A DNA stretch of 64,000 nucleotides. Source: Streptomyces sp. NBC_00287 (GTDB lineage Bacteria > Actinomycetota > Actinomycetes > Streptomycetales > Streptomycetaceae). Where the stretch lies: the NCBI RefSeq assembly GCF_036173105.1, contig NZ_CP108053.1:5766001-5830000 (forward strand), written 5' to 3'. The notes under the pieces are model-generated. The model saw only the letters and a list, made by a program, of their open reading frames with translations. It was not told the origin of the DNA and made no database searches. Of the stretch, positions 25,424-34,061 are shown in pieces. Position numbers and translations under genes: made by a program. Each line of letters starts with the position of its first letter. Positions within the stretch are counted from its first letter, which is position 1.

Positions 25424-25620
25424 GCCTCGTCCTCAAACGCCGGACGGGCTGGGGGTGGCTGGGCTGCGTCGGCCCCAGCGGGTGGGGTGGGGATTGGGGA
25501 TGGCCACGGCCTCGTCCGCAAGCTCCGGACGGGCTGGGGGTGGCTGGGCTGCGTCGGCCCCAGCGGGTGGGTGGGGGGTAGGGATGGCCACGGCCTCGTC
25601 CTCAAACGCCGGACGGGCTG
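25424..25620. repeat. Tandem direct repeat with the Streptomyces intergenic element GTCCTCAAACGCCGGACGGG
   Basis: Two near-identical copies of about 85 bp start at 25424 and 25509, and a third, partial copy starts at 25593. Each begins with GCCTCGTCC then CAAACGCCGGACGGGCTG, the dispersed element seen downstream of many Streptomyces genes, followed by a G-rich spacer. Copy 2 has CGCAAGCTC in place of CTCAAACGC. A single copy of the element in the opposite orientation is at 46719-46740. The repeats fill the gap between two convergent genes. Confidence 0.85.
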
Positions 25621-25631
25621 TAACGACAAAC

Positions 25632-26396
25632 TCAGCCGTTGACCCCCAGCACCCCCCTCAACTCCTCCGGCAGCAAGTCGTTGCACGCCTGCTTCGCCTC
25701 ATTCGTGAGGGCGTCGTTCGTGCAGGTGTAGTAGTCGCTGTACACCAGCTTCGCCGTGAAGCCCGCTGCTACCAGGGCGATGGCCAAGGAGGCCGTGACC
25801 AGGCCGCTTACCGCTGCTGTGGTTTGCGGGCGGCCGGGGTTCTGGGGGGCCGGGGTGTCGGGGTCGGGGGTGCGGGGCTTGGCTCTGAGGGCGGTGATGC
25901 CCCAGTACAGGGCGAGCGCGCCGAGCAGCAGGGCGACGTACGGCCAGTTGAACAGGGCGAAGAAGAAGGCCCACATACCGCAGAGCAGGGCGTAGCGCGC
26001 GCGGCGCTGGGCCGGGTCCGTCGGGTCCCAGCGCATGTTCGTACCGGGGCCGCCGTTGCCGCTCGGGCCCTCGGGGCCCGCACCCGGGCGCTCGCCGAAG
26101 CCCCCGGACGAGCGACCGGGCTGGCGGTCGCTCCACTGGCTGCCCCAGGGCGAGCCCTGGTCGCCGTTGCCGGAGTCGCCTTCTCCCGACGCCGGGCGGC
26201 GCGGCTTCCACGGGCGGTCCGGGGTGCCCTCCGGCGGCGGCGCGAACGGGTTGTCGTCCTTGGACGAACCGGTGTTCTCGCGCTCATCGCCGTCCGGCGG
26301 CGAGGCGGGCCGCTCGCGCAGCAGCACGCCATGGCGCTCCCCTCCCTGCACCGACTGCGGGGGGAGCGTGAGGAGTCGCAGGCTGCGGTCCGGCAT
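25632..26396 (-). CDS. Small membrane protein with disordered N-terminus
   Basis: 254 residues. The N-terminal half (1-125) is Gly/Pro/Asp-rich and probably disordered. Three hydrophobic helices follow: YALLCGMWAFFFALFNWPYVA, ALLLGALALYWGITAL and a third around VSGLVTASLAIALVAAGF, then a short exported tail with two Cys (YTCTNDALTNEAKQACNDLL). The layout resembles DUF4190-type proteins but I cannot name a family with certainty. ATG 26396 has AAGGGGA 13 bp upstream. It is divergent from purN. Confidence 0.75.
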   Translation of the reverse strand: MPDRSLRLLTLPPQSVQGGERHGVLLRERPASPPDGDERENTGSSKDDNPFAPPPEGTPDRPWKPRRPASGEGDSGNGDQGSPWGSQWSDRQPGRSSGGFGERPGAGPEGPSGNGGPGTNMRWDPTDPAQRRARYALLCGMWAFFFALFNWPYVALLLGALALYWGITALRAKPRTPDPDTPAPQNPGRPQTTAAVSGLVTASLAIALVAAGFTAKLVYSDYYTCTNDALTNEAKQACNDLLPEELRGVLGVNG

Positions 26397-26566
26397 CAAG
26401 TGAGCGTCTTCCCCTTGGTGATTACGGCTGACTATTGCTGGCGGCACCAGGTCCGTCACCTTGTGAACGCACCGTCCACCAACGGCGTTCCCGACCCGGC
26501 CCCTCCCAGACGCTACCTTCCGGCCACGCCCCCGTCCCGTGGGGGCTGCCCGGTGTGCCGGTATCG

Positions 26567-26594
26567 TTGCTGACGGTCGGCCGCTTCGTAGGCT
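26567..26594 (+). promoter_or_regulatory. Candidate promoter of purNH
   Basis: TTGCTG (26567-26572), a 16-bp spacer and TAGGCT (26589-26594) resemble an HrdB promoter and predict a leader of about 90 bp. No riboswitch was recognised in the leader; the rest of 26397-26690 shows no gene. Confidence 0.45.
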
Positions 26595-26690
26595 TCCCCG
26601 TATCCGGGGGCGCGAAGCATTCGTACGAACGTACAGGCGGCGAGCGTGCCCGGCCACCGTACCGACGCACCCCCGAGAAAGGCCCCCGCT

Positions 26691-27308
26691 GTGGCTGTCA
26701 AGCGCCTTGTCGTGCTGGTCTCCGGATCCGGCACCAACCTCCAGGCGCTGCTCGACGCCATCGCCGCCACCGGCATCGAGGCCTACGGCGCCGAGATCGT
26801 GGCCGTGGGCGCCGACCGCGAGGGCATCGAGGGGCTGGCCCGCGCCGAGCGCTCCGGGATCCCCACCTTCGTGCGAAAGGTCAAGGACTTCGGCAGCCGC
26901 GAGGAGTGGGACGCGGCGCTCGCCGAGGCAGTCGCCGAGTACGAGCCCGACCTCGTCGTCTCCGCGGGGTTCATGAAGATCGTCGGCAAGGAATTCCTCG
27001 CGCGCTTCGGCGGCCGGTTCGTCAATACGCACCCCGCCCTGCTGCCCAGTTTTCCCGGCGCCCACGGCGTCCGTGACGCGCTCGCGTACGGCGCCAAGGT
27101 CACCGGCTGCACCGTCCACTTCGTCGACGACGGCGTCGACACCGGACCGATCATCGCGCAGGGCGTGGTCGAGGTCCGGAACGAGGACGACGAGAGCGCT
27201 CTGCACGAGCGCATCAAGGAAGTCGAGCGCAGGCTGCTCGTCGAGGTCGTGGGGCGGCTCGCCCGCAACGGCTATCGCATTGAGGGACGAAAGGTAGTTA
27301 TCCAGTGA
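26691..27308 (+). CDS. purN: Phosphoribosylglycinamide formyltransferase
   Basis: 205 residues. It transfers a formyl group from 10-formyl-THF to GAR in step 3 of purine synthesis. Visible motifs are LVSGSGTNLQALL (phosphate loop), VSAGFMKI, the catalytic region NTHPALLPSFPGAHGVRDAL (Asn and His of the N-x-H pair) and FVDDGVDTGPII with the catalytic Asp. GTG 26691 is preferred because homologues begin just before KRLVVLVSGSG, with GAGAAAGG upstream; a longer N-terminus from 26646 would add an atypical 15 residues. The stop overlaps the purH start in GTGA, so the two are translationally coupled. Confidence 0.96.
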   Translation: MAVKRLVVLVSGSGTNLQALLDAIAATGIEAYGAEIVAVGADREGIEGLARAERSGIPTFVRKVKDFGSREEWDAALAEAVAEYEPDLVVSAGFMKIVGKEFLARFGGRFVNTHPALLPSFPGAHGVRDALAYGAKVTGCTVHFVDDGVDTGPIIAQGVVEVRNEDDESALHERIKEVERRLLVEVVGRLARNGYRIEGRKVVIQ

Positions 27309-28870
27309 CCGCCACCGCCGAGAGCAACAAGCGGGCCATTCGCCGGGCGCTTGTCAGCGTCTACGACAAGACCGGGCTCGAAGAGCTCGCGCGCGGGCTG
27401 CACGAGGCGGGCGTGGAGCTCGTCTCCACCGGGTCCACCGCCTCCCGTATCGCCGCCGCCGGCGTCCCCGTCACCAAGGTCGAGGAGCTCACCGGCTTCC
27501 CCGAGTGCCTGGACGGCCGCGTCAAGACGCTGCACCCGAAGGTCCACGCGGGCATCCTCGCCGACCTGCGGCTGGAGAGCCACCGGCAGCAGCTCGACGA
27601 GCTGGGCGTGGCGCCGTTCGACCTCGTGGTCGTCAACCTCTACCCCTTCAGCGAAACCGTCGCCTCCGGGGCCTCCCCCGACGAGTGCGTCGAGCAGATC
27701 GACATCGGCGGGCCCTCCATGGTGCGCGCCGCCGCCAAGAACCACCCGTCCGTGGCGGTGGTCACCAGCCCCGTGCGGTACGCCGACGTCCTCACCGCGG
27801 TCCGCGAGGGCGGCTTCGACCTCGCCGCCCGCAAGCGGCTGGCCGCCGAGGCGTTCCGGCACACCGCCGAGTACGACGTGGCGGTCGCCGGCTGGTTCCT
27901 CGGGGAGTACGCCGGTGACGGCGAGGAGTTCCCGAGCTTCCTCGGGGTGACGTACGAGCGCAAGCAGGTGCTGCGGTACGGCGAGAACCCGCACCAGCCG
28001 GCCGCCCTCTACACAGGCGGCTGCGGCGGCCTCGCCGAGGCCGAGCAGCTGCACGGCAAGGAGATGTCGTACAACAACTACACGGACACGGACGCCGCCC
28101 GCCGTGCCGCGTACGACCACGACGAGCCCTGTGTCGCGATCATCAAGCACGCCAACCCCTGCGGCATCGCGATCGGCGCGGACGTCGCCGAGGCGCACCG
28201 CAAGGCGCATGCCTGTGACCCGCTGTCGGCGTTCGGCGGCGTGATCGCCGTCAACCGCCCGGTGTCGAAGGAGATGGCCGAGCAGGTCGCCGAGATCTTC
28301 ACCGAGGTCATCGTCGCGCCGGACTACGAAGAGGGCGCTCTCGAAGCCCTCGCCAAGAAGAAGAACATCCGCGTGCTGCGCTGCCCCGAGGTGCCGCAGC
28401 CGCCCGCCGAGTTCCGCCCGATCGACGGTGGCGGCCTCGCCCAGGTGACGGACGTCTTCCAGGCCGAGGGCGACAACCCCGCCAACTGGACCCTGGCGAC
28501 CGGCGAAGCGCTCTCCGAGTCGGAGCTGGCCGAACTGGCCTTCGCCTGGAAGGCCTGCCGCGCCGTCAAGTCCAACGCCATCCTCCTCGCCAAGGGCGGC
28601 GCCTCGGTCGGCGTCGGCATGGGCCAGGTCAACCGCGTCGACTCCGCGAAGCTGGCGGTGGAGCGGGCGGGCGCCGAGCGCGCCCAGGGCTCGTACGCCG
28701 CCTCCGACGCGTTCTTCCCCTTCCCCGACGGCCTGGAGATCCTCACCGAGGCCGGCGTCAAGGCGGTTGTCCAGCCGGGCGGTTCGGTCCGCGACGAGCT
28801 GGTCGTCGAGGCGGCGAAGAAGGCGGGCGTGACGATGTACTTCACGGGGACGCGGCACTTCTTCCACTGA
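27305..28870 (+). CDS. purH: Bifunctional AICAR transformylase / IMP cyclohydrolase
   Basis: 521 residues, last two steps to IMP. The N-terminal MGS-like cyclohydrolase domain (about 10-155) has LVSVYDKTGLEELA, STGSTA and the HPKVHAGIL block. The C-terminal AICAR transformylase has the catalytic KHANPCG motif near residue 282 and the signature FPFPDGLEILTEAG, ending MYFTGTRHFFH. The GTG start at 27305 overlaps purN. It uses 10-formyl-THF, linking it to folD and glyA elsewhere in the window. A strong terminator follows. Confidence 0.98.
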   Translation: MTATAESNKRAIRRALVSVYDKTGLEELARGLHEAGVELVSTGSTASRIAAAGVPVTKVEELTGFPECLDGRVKTLHPKVHAGILADLRLESHRQQLDELGVAPFDLVVVNLYPFSETVASGASPDECVEQIDIGGPSMVRAAAKNHPSVAVVTSPVRYADVLTAVREGGFDLAARKRLAAEAFRHTAEYDVAVAGWFLGEYAGDGEEFPSFLGVTYERKQVLRYGENPHQPAALYTGGCGGLAEAEQLHGKEMSYNNYTDTDAARRAAYDHDEPCVAIIKHANPCGIAIGADVAEAHRKAHACDPLSAFGGVIAVNRPVSKEMAEQVAEIFTEVIVAPDYEEGALEALAKKKNIRVLRCPEVPQPPAEFRPIDGGGLAQVTDVFQAEGDNPANWTLATGEALSESELAELAFAWKACRAVKSNAILLAKGGASVGVGMGQVNRVDSAKLAVERAGAERAQGSYAASDAFFPFPDGLEILTEAGVKAVVQPGGSVRDELVVEAAKKAGVTMYFTGTRHFFH

Positions 28871-28878
28871 TGCGCGAC

Positions 28879-28907
28879 ACGGGTGCCCCCTGACCGGGGG
28901 CACCCGT
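28879..28907. terminator. Terminator between purH and the convergent secreted-protein gene
   Basis: ACGGGTGCCCCC (28879-28890) and GGGGGCACCCGT (28896-28907) form a perfect 12-bp stem with a 5-nt loop, 8 bp after the purH stop. The symmetric stem can serve both strands. Confidence 0.88.
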
Positions 28908-28929
28908 CGGGCTGTCAGTGCATTACCGG

Positions 28930-29349
28930 TCAGCGCTTGGCGCAGTACCCGGTGAAGTACCCGCTCTTGTTGAACCTCGGCCACTCCAAAGCGTCGCGGG
29001 TCAGCGGTCCGTAGATGCCGTCGTCACCGGTACCGGCCTCGGCCTGCGCGTCCCGGAGGGCGTTGTAGGTCTTTGTACCGAAGATCGTGTCGGCGTCCAG
29101 GCCCGCTCCGTAGCAATTGTTGAGCGCATTCTGCAGCGCTCGGACGTGGGGGCCCTGAGCGCCCTGGCTCATTTCGCAGGTGATGTTGCCACCGCTGGTG
29201 GTGGGCAGCTGGATGTAGGTGCTCTCCGTCTTCCAGATCGCGACGTTGGACGCGCAGGACGTGGCGGCCGTCGCCGTGCTCGGAGCGATGAGCCCCAGGC
29301 CGGAGAACATCAGGGTGGCGGCACCCAGCGATGCCAACTTCAGCTTCAT
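28930..29349 (-). CDS. Small secreted peptidoglycan-binding-like protein
   Basis: 139 residues. A signal peptide (1-31, ending TATAA) is followed by about 105 residues with GPHVRALQNALNNCYGAGLDADTIFGTKTYNALRDAQ, the classic PGBD-like (PG_binding_1) three-helix repeat, then DDGIYGPLTRDAL. There is no catalytic domain. It probably sticks to the wall or to polysaccharide. ATG 29349 is chosen because GGAGAGGAAG is directly upstream; the in-frame GTG 15 bp earlier would overlap that site. A second secreted protein with a related domain lies upstream on the same strand. Confidence 0.85.
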   Translation of the reverse strand: MKLKLASLGAATLMFSGLGLIAPSTATAATSCASNVAIWKTESTYIQLPTTSGGNITCEMSQGAQGPHVRALQNALNNCYGAGLDADTIFGTKTYNALRDAQAEAGTGDDGIYGPLTRDALEWPRFNKSGYFTGYCAKR

Positions 29350-29436
29350 GTACTTCCTCTCCACAGCTTGCGTGGCCCCAACTGTGAGTCAGGCCGGGGG
29401 AGAGCACTACCTCGAAAGTTCCAGGGCGGAATGGGC

Positions 29437-29469
29437 GATGGCCCGCCGGTCATCAGTCGGCGGGCCATC
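29437..29469 (-). terminator. Hairpin terminator
   Basis: GATGGCCCGCCG (29437-29448) pairs perfectly with CGGCGGGCCATC (29458-29469) around 9 nt. It lies just after the stop of the minus-strand gene at 29488-30069 and separates it from the smaller secreted-protein gene. Confidence 0.8.
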
Positions 29470-29487
29470 CGGTACTGCGGGCGGATG

Positions 29488-30069
29488 TCAGCTGCAGCCG
29501 CTGTTGCTCTTGTACGTCGCGTAGTGCCACACGTTCTTGTGGTAGAAGCGGTACTTGCCGTCGCCGGTGCGGAAGATGTCGAAGTAGTAGCGCGTGCCGT
29601 GGTAGCGGATCTTGTACTTGGTGGCGTTGGTGGAGCCGGTGCTGCGGTACTCCAGTTCGCCCGCGCGGGTGGAGGAGTTCCACTTGTCGTCGGCGGCGCC
29701 GAAGGTCTTGTTGCCGACCTTGCCGTCCTGGGTCAGACCCCAGGCCTTCTGCAACTGCTTGGTGGCGTAAGCGGTGTTCGAGTCGTACGTGCCGTCGATG
29801 TCGGCGTAGTCGTACAGGCTGCCGTTGCTCTCCTTGACGCCCTCCGCGTACAGGATGATCTGCCACAGGCAGGTCGCGTTGGTGTCCTTGTACGACGACG
29901 TCGACAGGGTGCCCTCGTCGGCGAAGTCGTCGTAGAAGGAGCCGCCACCGCTGACGTAGCCGCTGGACGCGGCCGCCGAGGCCGGGGAGGCGCTGATCGC
30001 GAGCGTCCCTGCGACGGCGGCGCTGATCGCGGCGGTGGCCAGACGGGTGCGGGTTATGCGGAAGTTCAT
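29488..30069 (-). CDS. Secreted protein with peptidoglycan-binding-like domain
   Basis: 193 residues. A signal peptide (1-33, cleavage near ASAAAS) is followed by a domain with CLWQIILYAEGV, ADIDGTYDSNTAYATKQLQKAWGL and DGKVGNKTFGAA, a PGBD-like repeat with aromatic insertions, then a Tyr-rich C-terminal part (YKIRYHGTRYYFDIFRTGDGKYRFYHKNVW) rich in short strands. It has two Cys, one near each end. Function unknown beyond wall or glycan binding. ATG 30069 follows GGGGGAAAG. Confidence 0.8.
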   Translation of the reverse strand: MNFRITRTRLATAAISAAVAGTLAISASPASAAASSGYVSGGGSFYDDFADEGTLSTSSYKDTNATCLWQIILYAEGVKESNGSLYDYADIDGTYDSNTAYATKQLQKAWGLTQDGKVGNKTFGAADDKWNSSTRAGELEYRSTGSTNATKYKIRYHGTRYYFDIFRTGDGKYRFYHKNVWHYATYKSNSGCS

Positions 30070-30185
30070 TCGGGTCTTTCCCCCGTGGAAGTCGATATGG
30101 AAGTGGCGCTTGCCGTGATCATGATGACGGAGATCGTCGGGCGCGCGGTAGTTGCTTCTGTAACGGGGGTGCCCCAGTTCGGTCC

Positions 30186-30593
30186 TCAGTCGGCCGTGGC
30201 GACGCAGGACGCGGCCACGAGGTACGTCACGACCCAGACCGCCGCCATGATGAGGTCCTCACGGCCGAAGGACGCCGTGGTCATGCAGTCGAGGTTCTCG
30301 GCGTAGGCCGGATCCTCGGGGTCGTAGGCGATACGGAGTTCCTCGCCGACCTGGGGAACGCGCTCGCGGGTGCGGACGACGGCGCGGTATTCCCCTCGGT
30401 GCGGCTCCACCTGGAAGCCGCAGCGGATCCGCATCGGCCCTTCGGGCTCGGCCGGGTTGAGGATCTCCCGGCAGATCGCGGTCGCCGTCCGGCCGTGTTT
30501 GCGCAGTCGGCGTTCACGCCGCGCCCGCGGGGTCGCGAGCAGGGCGGACAGGATGCCGAGCACCGCGCAGAAGATGCCCAACCCCAGCTGCAC
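30186..30593 (-). CDS. DUF3592-like small membrane protein
   Basis: 135 residues with an N-terminal helix (LGLGIFCAVLGILSALLA), a short basic loop, a strand-rich domain with RIRCGFQVEPHRGEYRAVVRTRERVPQVGEELRIAYDPEDPAYAEN and a second helix at the C-terminus. This outline is that of DUF3592 membrane proteins. GTG 30593 is chosen because GGAGGGG lies just upstream and the helix begins right after; the same frame further upstream reads into the divergent gene. Role unknown. Confidence 0.7.
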   Translation of the reverse strand: MQLGLGIFCAVLGILSALLATPRARRERRLRKHGRTATAICREILNPAEPEGPMRIRCGFQVEPHRGEYRAVVRTRERVPQVGEELRIAYDPEDPAYAENLDCMTTASFGREDLIMAAVWVVTYLVAASCVATAD

Positions 30594-30770
30594 CGGCCCC
30601 TCCGTCCGGCTCCGCCGCCGCTGTCCGGGTGGTGCCCCCGGCCATGGTGGGCGGAGGCGGACAACGACGCGGCGCCTGAAACGCTTCACGCCGATTGTTG
30701 CCCCGCGCCGCCGCGTCCGGCCATGCTGTTGCAGTTGAACGCAATTGCTGAGTTCACGGGGGAGAACGAC

Positions 30771-31790
30771 ATGCTCCGCGTCCACTTCAGCGATGCCGAC
30801 CTGGCCAGAACCCGGTTGTGCACCGCCTCCGACCCGCTCTGGGACATCGCCACCAGTCTGCACCGCTTCCAGACCCGGCAGGGCCGCTGGGCCCACGCCG
30901 AGTGGTACCGCACCACCCGGCAACGGCTCCGGGAACGGGGGCTGGAGCGGGCGGTGCGCAGCATGCTGATCCCGCTTTACCGCAGGGCCGCCTACTTTCC
31001 CGACTTCCTGACGCCGTTCCGGGCCACCACGGACGGGCTGGACGCCGGTCTCGAAGCCATCCTCGCCACCCCCGGCCGGCGGGTCCGGGCCGAGGTCGCC
31101 CGCCTCGACCGCATCGTCGGGGCGCCCACCTGGGCCGCCCGGCTGGCCGAACGGTCGGCCCGCGAGGAACTGGTGCGGCTGCTGCGCGCCTATCACGCCG
31201 TAGCCGTCGCCCCGTACGAGGAACAGGTGCACGCCCGAGTCGAGGCGGAACGGGCGGCGCGGGCCCGGGAGTTGATGGACCGCGGGTTGGAGGGGATGCT
31301 GTCCGGGCTGGGGCCGTGGGTGCGCTGGGAGCGGCCCGTTCTGTACGCCGACTACAACCCCTCCGTGGACCGGGATCTGTATCTGGACGGACGCGGAATG
31401 CTGTTCGTCCCGGCGTACTTTCTCCTTGAGCGGCCGATCTCCTTCGCCGACCCGGGCCTGCCTCCCGTGATGGCCATTCCGCTCATCCACGAGCCGCAGG
31501 CCCCACCTCCGTCGCGGGCCCCCTTGACCGCCCTCCTCGGCCGGGCCCGCGCCGCGGTCCTCCACTCCGTTGCCCACGGCGCCACGACCGGGGAGATCGC
31601 GCGTGCCGTCGGCATCTCCGCGTCCTCCGCCAGCCGGCACGCGACGGCCTTACGGGATGCCGGACTCATCACCAGCAGACGGCACGGCGCGTCCGTACTG
31701 CACACGCTCACCCCCGTGGGGGCGGCGCTGCTGCGGGCCGGGCGGGCTCAGAAGAGTGAGCGCAGCACCCCCCACAGCGACGGACTGTAG
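30771..31790 (+). CDS. ArsR-type winged-helix regulator with DUF5937 N-terminus
   Basis: 339 residues. The N-terminal 240 residues (FSDADLARTRLCTASDPLWDIATSLHRFQ near the start) match DUF5937. The C-terminal part is a winged helix: GRARAAVLHSVAHGATTGEIARAVGISASSASRHATALRDAGLITSRRHGASVLHTLTPVGAALL (about 265-330), with no metal-binding Cys cluster. Such proteins regulate neighbouring transporters or secondary-metabolism genes, none of which is adjacent here. ATG 30771 has GGGGGAGAACGAC upstream. Its end overlaps the convergent kinase gene by 43 bp. Confidence 0.85.
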   Translation: MLRVHFSDADLARTRLCTASDPLWDIATSLHRFQTRQGRWAHAEWYRTTRQRLRERGLERAVRSMLIPLYRRAAYFPDFLTPFRATTDGLDAGLEAILATPGRRVRAEVARLDRIVGAPTWAARLAERSAREELVRLLRAYHAVAVAPYEEQVHARVEAERAARARELMDRGLEGMLSGLGPWVRWERPVLYADYNPSVDRDLYLDGRGMLFVPAYFLLERPISFADPGLPPVMAIPLIHEPQAPPPSRAPLTALLGRARAAVLHSVAHGATTGEIARAVGISASSASRHATALRDAGLITSRRHGASVLHTLTPVGAALLRAGRAQKSERSTPHSDGL

Positions 31791-33202
31791 GTACAGCTGC
31801 CGACCAGCTGATGCGAGAGCGGGGCGTAGGTGCCCGCCAGGTTTCCCTGGGCGTTCACGCCGGTGCAGCCGGTGCGCTGTGCGCTGCGGCGGCGGTCGAA
31901 GCCCGCGGGGTTGTAGTCGGTGCCGCGGTAGTACACGACGCCGTCGAGGTCACGGCTGCCCGCGATGTTGTTGAAGATCGACCGGATGGGGCTGTGCGCG
32001 GCCCACGCGCACGTCTTGTTGCCCGACTGCCAGTCCGGGTCGCTGTCCTTCCAGTGGCACATCTTCCCGTTGCCGTAGTGCTCGCTGAAGAAGCAGACGC
32101 TGTCGGCCGGGCAGCGCTCGTAGCCGTAGCCGGACGCCGGCGCTGCGGCCACCGCCACGGCTTCGTACACCGGCGTTCCGTCGTACTCGGTCGCCTGCTG
32201 GTGGGCGATTCCGGCCGCGATCCCGAGCGCGGTCGTGACCACGAGGAGCGTGGTGAGGACCCCGGCCAGGACCGGGTGCCGACGCCAGGAGAGGCGGCGC
32301 AGCCTCGGCAGACGGCGTGAACGGGCGACCCCGGCCGCCGCCTCCACCCGGCGCAGCAACGCCTCGGTGCCGATGCGCTCGGCGTGCGTACGGGCCAGAC
32401 AGTCCCGGATGATCTCCTGCCAGGCGTCCGGGAGTTCGGGGGACAGACGCAGCTCCTCCGCACCCCGCGCATACCGCGTCGCCGCGTCGCCGCGGGCCTC
32501 CGTCGTGCCGCCCGGCAGCGGAAACGTGCCGGTCAGCACGACGTGGGCGAGGACCCCGAAGGCCCACACGTCCGCGGAGGGCCGGATCCGCGTCCCCCGC
32601 TCGTCCACCTCCGGCCAGAGCAGCTCCGGCGGGGTGTAGTCGGGGGTCGCGAAAGCGGGGGCGTAGGCGTGCGTGCCCTCCAGTTCGGCGGCCATGTTGA
32701 AGTCGGCAAGCCGTACCGAACCGTCCTTCATCAACAGCACGTTGGCGGGCTTGAGGTCACCGTGCACCCAGCCCGCGTGGTGCAGCTGCGCCAGCCCCTC
32801 GCAGATCTGCGCGAGCACGGGTCCGGGATCCTTGGGCGGTACGGCATCCAGGGACCCCTCGGCCTGTTCCAGTACGAGGACGGTGGCGCCGTCGAGTTCG
32901 GGATGCTCCGGGTCGTCGACGGTGAACGTCTCGTACATCCGGATCAGCCGCGGTGCCTGGAGGCGCCCGAGGAACTCGACCTCCCGCTCGGCCAGTTCGC
33001 GCAGGTGCCGGAGCTGACGGGGGGTGCGGGTGCCGGTGGGTAAGAACTTCAGGGCCGCGGTGCGGGGTGGGCCGTCGCCGGCGGTACGGCGTCCCGCGTA
33101 CACGGTGGCGAACGCACCCGACGCCAGCGGCTCGCGGACCTCCCACTCCCCGACCCGGTAACCCTTCGGCACGACAACGGCGTACACCTGCTCGCCGCTC
33201 AT
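31748..33202 (-). CDS. Membrane-anchored Ser/Thr protein kinase with exported I36-inhibitor-like domain
   Basis: 484 residues. A kinase domain (about 15-290) has ATP Lys52 in AALKFL, a catalytic loop H147-G-D149-L-K151-P-A-N, and the Mg-binding motif read as D167-F168-N169 instead of DFG. A transmembrane helix (310-334) follows, then an exported Cys-rich domain (about 350-484: CPADSVCFFSEHYGNGKMC, SIFNN, TGCTGVNAQGNLAGTYAP) like the peptidase-inhibitor I36 / crystallin-type family. The sensor side may read wall damage or a protease. ATG 33202 overlaps the FHA gene's stop, so the two are coupled; an FHA protein is a natural substrate reader. Confidence 0.88.
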   Translation of the reverse strand: MSGEQVYAVVVPKGYRVGEWEVREPLASGAFATVYAGRRTAGDGPPRTAALKFLPTGTRTPRQLRHLRELAEREVEFLGRLQAPRLIRMYETFTVDDPEHPELDGATVLVLEQAEGSLDAVPPKDPGPVLAQICEGLAQLHHAGWVHGDLKPANVLLMKDGSVRLADFNMAAELEGTHAYAPAFATPDYTPPELLWPEVDERGTRIRPSADVWAFGVLAHVVLTGTFPLPGGTTEARGDAATRYARGAEELRLSPELPDAWQEIIRDCLARTHAERIGTEALLRRVEAAAGVARSRRLPRLRRLSWRRHPVLAGVLTTLLVVTTALGIAAGIAHQQATEYDGTPVYEAVAVAAAPASGYGYERCPADSVCFFSEHYGNGKMCHWKDSDPDWQSGNKTCAWAAHSPIRSIFNNIAGSRDLDGVVYYRGTDYNPAGFDRRRSAQRTGCTGVNAQGNLAGTYAPLSHQLVGSCTYSPSLWGVLRSLF

Positions 33203-33939
33203 CCGCACACCTCGCTCGCGGGCGCGGTCAGCACGATGAGGTCGTCCTCGCGGACCAGGTCGAAACGGAGGGCGAGGGAGACGAGGGTCTCCTTCTTGCC
33301 GTTGACGCGCTGACCGGGTTCCGCCGTGTCCGGGGCCGAGCGTAGCCGCAGCTTGAGCGCGAGGTAGTCGATGTTCCAGTAGACGGACGACCTGCTGACC
33401 GTCGGCCACACCGGGCGCAGCCGCTCCACGAGTTGCTCCACGGCGGGGAGCGGGGCGTGCGGTTCGCCGCGCAGACGGGGTTCGCACAGGGCGGCCAGGA
33501 CCGCGAAGTAGCGCTTGGTGCGGTCGAGCGTGAAGGCGGGTGCCGTGAGGGCTCCGGAAAGCCCGGCCCTCAAGGTGCTGCGGAAGACATGGCGCGGCGC
33601 CCAGACGTCGAAGGTGAGCAGGTCACCGGCGGCGGGCAGGACGACCCGCGCGAACTCGAACGGCACCGGTGCGTCGACCCTGCCGGGGGCGACCTTGATG
33701 TGCTCGCCGGCGCCCTCCGGGTTCTCCACGACGTAGGTCTGGTCCTCGCTGAGATTGCTCAGCAGCCAGAAGTTGCGGTGCGCGGTGATCTCCCCGGCGA
33801 TCCGGGGGACTCCCTCGTGCGCGATGGTCAGCCCGCCGTCCGCCCCTTCCCTGCCGAACGCGAGCCGCTCACCGGTGCCGATCCTGATCTGCCCGTCCGG
33901 ACGTGCGCATGCCGGAGGCACGATGATGACGCTGTACAT
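33199..33939 (-). CDS. FHA-domain-like protein with winged-helix C-terminus
   Basis: 246 residues. The N-terminal 100 residues form a forkhead-associated-like fold (RIGTGERLAFGRE, PRIAGEITAHRNFWLLSNLSEDQTYVVEN) that would bind phosphothreonine; the S-x-x-H motif is not canonical. The C-terminal part (about 140-246) is a helical, winged-helix-like segment (VEQLVERLRPVWPTVSRSSVYWNIDYLALKLRL). It overlaps the kinase gene by 4 bp (ATGA), indicating a kinase/reader operon. ATG 33939 is the first plausible start. Function inferred from domain and context only. Confidence 0.78.
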   Translation of the reverse strand: MYSVIIVPPACARPDGQIRIGTGERLAFGREGADGGLTIAHEGVPRIAGEITAHRNFWLLSNLSEDQTYVVENPEGAGEHIKVAPGRVDAPVPFEFARVVLPAAGDLLTFDVWAPRHVFRSTLRAGLSGALTAPAFTLDRTKRYFAVLAALCEPRLRGEPHAPLPAVEQLVERLRPVWPTVSRSSVYWNIDYLALKLRLRSAPDTAEPGQRVNGKKETLVSLALRFDLVREDDLIVLTAPASEVCG

Positions 33940-33972
33940 GGACTCGTCCCCTTGTCCGATCCCATGAGGGCC

Positions 33973-34002
33973 ACCCTCCCCCAGTCCAACTTGGGGGAGG
34001 GT
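33973..34002 (-). terminator. Terminator of the ALF-repeat gene
   Basis: ACCCTCCCCCA (33973-33983) pairs perfectly with TGGGGGAGGGT (33992-34002) around 8 nt. On the minus strand it follows the 1110-residue gene by about 60 bp. Confidence 0.8.
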
Positions 34003-34061
34003 AAGCGATTTCGGTGAGAATCGAGAAAGGGTGTTCCGGGTTCGGTGTGTCGGCGGTGGCG

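Noticed and set aside
25292..25642. Short frames inside the 85-bp tandem repeats
   Set aside because: They arise from repetition of a non-coding element.
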